From NCBI GenBank assembly GCA_003154555.1, contig PMDT01000121.1, forward strand, positions 1-7,259: 7,259 bases of DNA, written 5' to 3'. The DNA is from Spirochaetaceae bacterium. Lineage in GTDB: Bacteria; Spirochaetota; Spirochaetia; SZUA-6; Fen-1364. The translations under genes and the position numbers were made by a program. Shown here one piece after another: positions 5,826 through 7,259 of this stretch (the stretch's first letter is position 1; the number at the start of each line of letters is the position of its first letter). The notes beneath the pieces are model-generated. The model searched no databases. It was not told the DNA's origin and saw nothing but the letters and a program-made list of their open reading frames with translations.

Positions 5826-6652
5826 CGCCGAACTCCACGCAGGGCGCGGTGGAGCGCACGGCGGCGCACCGCACGCCCGCCTCCTCCTACGCCGGCCGTG
5901 AGCCGAAGATCCGCATCGAAGGCGTGAGCTACTGGTACTCCCGCCGGCAGATGCTCAACGGCGTGACCCTGTCGGTGCCGGACCGCGCCGTGACCGTCCT
6001 TTTCGGTCCCGCGGGCGGGGGAAAGACCACCCTCATGCGCCTGGTGAACAGGCTGAACGACCTGGTGGAGGACACGCAGATGACCGGCCGCATCCTCCTG
6101 GACGGCGAGGACATCTACACCCCCGGCACGGACGTCACGGGGCTGCGCCGCAGGGTCGGAATGGTCTTTGCCCTTCCGCTCCCCCTGCCGGGCACCGTCC
6201 GTGAGAATGTCGTCTACGGTCCCCGGCTGGCCGGGGAACGGAATACGTCCCGCCTGTCGGAGATCGTGGAGCGCAGCCTCACGCAGGCAGCCCTCTGGAC
6301 AGAGGTCAGGGATCGCCTGGATGCGCCGGCGCTGAGCCTCTCCGGCGGGCAGCAGCAGCGCCTCTGCATCGCGCGGAGCCTCGCGCTGGAGCCCGAAATC
6401 CTCCTGCTGGACGAGCCCACCTCCGGCCTCGACCCCATCTCCACGGCCAAGGTTGAAGAGTCCCTCTACGCCCTGAAGAAAGACTACGCGGTGGTGATCG
6501 TGCCGCACAGCGTCCAGCAGGCGGCGCGCATTGCCGACGTTGCGGCATTCTTCCTTGCCGGCGAGCTGGTGGAATGGGGCGAGGGTCCCGAAGTGTTCAC
6601 CGCCCCGAAGGTGAAGCAGACGGAGGACTACATCACGGGAAGGTTCGGCTGA
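5819..6652 (+). CDS. pstB: PstB-type phosphate ABC ATPase, first copy, Q-loop glutamine lost
   Basis: A 277-residue cytoplasmic ATPase of the Pst importer. A hydrophilic extension of about 29 residues precedes the ABC core. Walker A is GPAGGGKTT (63-71, K69), the signature is a full LSGGQQQR (174-181), Walker B is ILLLDEP (194-200, D198, E199), the D-loop is SGLDP (202-206) and the switch histidine is H230 in [13 protein letters not shown]. Where PstB proteins read GMVFQ-x-PNPFP, this one reads [12 protein letters not shown], so the Q-loop glutamine that senses ATP and contacts the permease is A118 (GCC, 6170-6172). The rest of the protein is well conserved. The ATG at 5819 overlaps the pstA stop by 7 nt and has AGGAGG (5805-5810) 8 nt upstream. 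The frame is open further 5' through pstC/pstA, but that part is the wrong frame of real genes. It probably works with the next gene as a heterodimer. Confidence 0.93.
   Translation: MVAPNSTQGAVERTAAHRTPASSYAGREPKIRIEGVSYWYSRRQMLNGVTLSVPDRAVTVLFGPAGGGKTTLMRLVNRLNDLVEDTQMTGRILLDGEDIYTPGTDVTGLRRRVGMVFALPLPLPGTVRENVVYGPRLAGERNTSRLSEIVERSLTQAALWTEVRDRLDAPALSLSGGQQQRLCIARSLALEPEILLLDEPTSGLDPISTAKVEESLYALKKDYAVVIVPHSVQQAARIADVAAFFLAGELVEWGEGPEVFTAPKVKQTEDYITGRFG
6347..6376 (+). repeat. 30-nt identity shared by the two ATPase genes, copy 1
   Basis: This block encodes [10 protein letters not shown] and is identical base for base to 7099-7128 in the next gene. It reflects tandem duplication, local gene conversion or strong constraint on the signature helix. 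Confidence 0.85.
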
Positions 6653-7259
6653 TGGGCGGCATCGTCGTGCGTAACCTCACGGTCCACTACGGCGCGCGGC
6701 TTGCGCTGCAGGACATCTCCATGACCGTCGAGGAGAGGCAGATCACCGCGCTCATCGGTCCGTCGGGGTGCGGAAAATCGACATTCCTGCGCTGCCTGAA
6801 CCGCATGAACGACACCATCCCCGGCAGCCTCGTGGAAGGGAAGGTGAGCCTCGACGGCAGCGACATCTATCGGCCCGGCACCGACGTCGTGGATCTGCGC
6901 AAGCGGGTGGGCATGGTCTTCCAGCGGCCCAACCCGTTCCCGCAGACCATCTTCGACAATGTCGCCTTCGGCCCCCGGGTCATCGGGACCCACCGGGGGC
7001 GCGCCCTTGCCGACGTGGTGGAAAAGAGCCTCCGCGGCGCGGACCTGTGGGATGAGCTGAAGGATTCGCTGCACCAGGATGCGCTCTCACTCTCCCTCGG
7101 GCAGCAGCAGCGCCTCTGCATCGCGCGGGTGATCGCGGTGGCCCCGGAGGTGATCCTCATGGATGAGCCGTGCTCCGCGCTGGACCCCATCGCCACGCTG
7201 CGGATGGAGGAGCTCATGCGGGCGCTGAAGGAGAGGTACACGATCGTCATCGTCACGCA
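6652..7259 (+). CDS. pstB: PstB-type phosphate ABC ATPase, second copy, LSLGQ signature, 3' end cut by window
   Basis: 202 residues plus two bases are visible; the window ends just at the expected switch histidine (VIVT then CA). The core starts at once, without the N-terminal extension of the first copy. Walker A is GPSGCGKST (36-44, K42), the Q-loop is the full PstB form [11 protein letters not shown] (87-97, Q91), Walker B is VILMDEP (167-173, D171, E172) and the D-loop is SALDP (175-179). The ABC signature is LSLGQQQR (147-154) instead of LSGGQQQR: the first glycine is L149 (CTC, 7096-7098). The ATG overlaps the previous stop by one base (TGATG), with GGGAAGG (6637-6643) 8 nt upstream, so the two ATPases are translationally coupled. 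phoU often follows pstB, but nothing beyond 7259 can be seen. Confidence 0.94.
   Translation, partial: MGGIVVRNLTVHYGARLALQDISMTVEERQITALIGPSGCGKSTFLRCLNRMNDTIPGSLVEGKVSLDGSDIYRPGTDVVDLRKRVGMVFQRPNPFPQTIFDNVAFGPRVIGTHRGRALADVVEKSLRGADLWDELKDSLHQDALSLSLGQQQRLCIARVIAVAPEVILMDEPCSALDPIATLRMEELMRALKERYTIVIVT
7099..7128 (+). repeat. 30-nt identity shared by the two ATPase genes, copy 2
   Basis: Second copy of the 6347-6376 block. The match resumes for six more bases (CTCTCC) on the 5' side after one differing codon, GGC in copy 1 and CTC here, which is exactly the signature glycine position. Confidence 0.85.

Noticed and set aside
1..7259. CRISPR array, tRNA or rRNA gene, insertion sequence or attachment site
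   Set aside because: No regularly spaced repeats, cloverleaf, transposase motif or flanking direct repeats were seen; the region reads as ordinary chromosomal genes.

Overview
The window is GC-rich bacterial DNA with dense genes and short spacers. Two N-terminal signal peptides end in a lipobox (AGC), which points to a diderm or spirochaete-like bacterium. A ComFB-family protein, a small MKK...LAGC lipoprotein and a Pst locus with two ATPase genes fit a high-GC spirochaete or a related environmental anaerobe, but the sequence does not prove this placement.

Left part (1-2521): a ComFB-family gene runs leftward and leaves the window at base 1, so its C-terminus is missing. A 77-nt divergent spacer separates it from a rightward pair: a HAD-superfamily phosphatase or phosphomutase-like hydrolase (326-1012), then, 15 nt later, a membrane-anchored protein with a Ser/Thr-kinase fold (1028-2521). 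The kinase has lost several ATP-handling residues. It meets a small leftward lipoprotein gene (2630-2995) convergently, and a strong hairpin lies between them.

Middle spacer (2996-3145): 150 nt lie between the divergent lipoprotein and pstS genes. They hold a compact set of inverted repeats ending in a terminator-like hairpin with a T-tract that reads toward pstS. A TTGACA hexamer overlaps the end of the T-tract.

Right part (3146-7259): a tightly coupled phosphate-uptake (Pst) operon in the order pstS-pstC-pstA-pstB-pstB. Every junction overlaps by 1 to 7 nt. PstS captures phosphate outside the membrane, PstC and PstA form the channel, and the two ATPases drive it. The last ATPase is cut by the window end.

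Main point of interest: the two ATPases are not equivalent. The first has lost its Q-loop glutamine but keeps LSGGQ. The second keeps the Q-loop but has LSLGQ in place of LSGGQ. In a head-to-tail heterodimer both defects fall in the same composite ATP site, leaving the other site fully consensus. This suggests an asymmetric heterodimeric Pst importer with one degenerate and one catalytic site.
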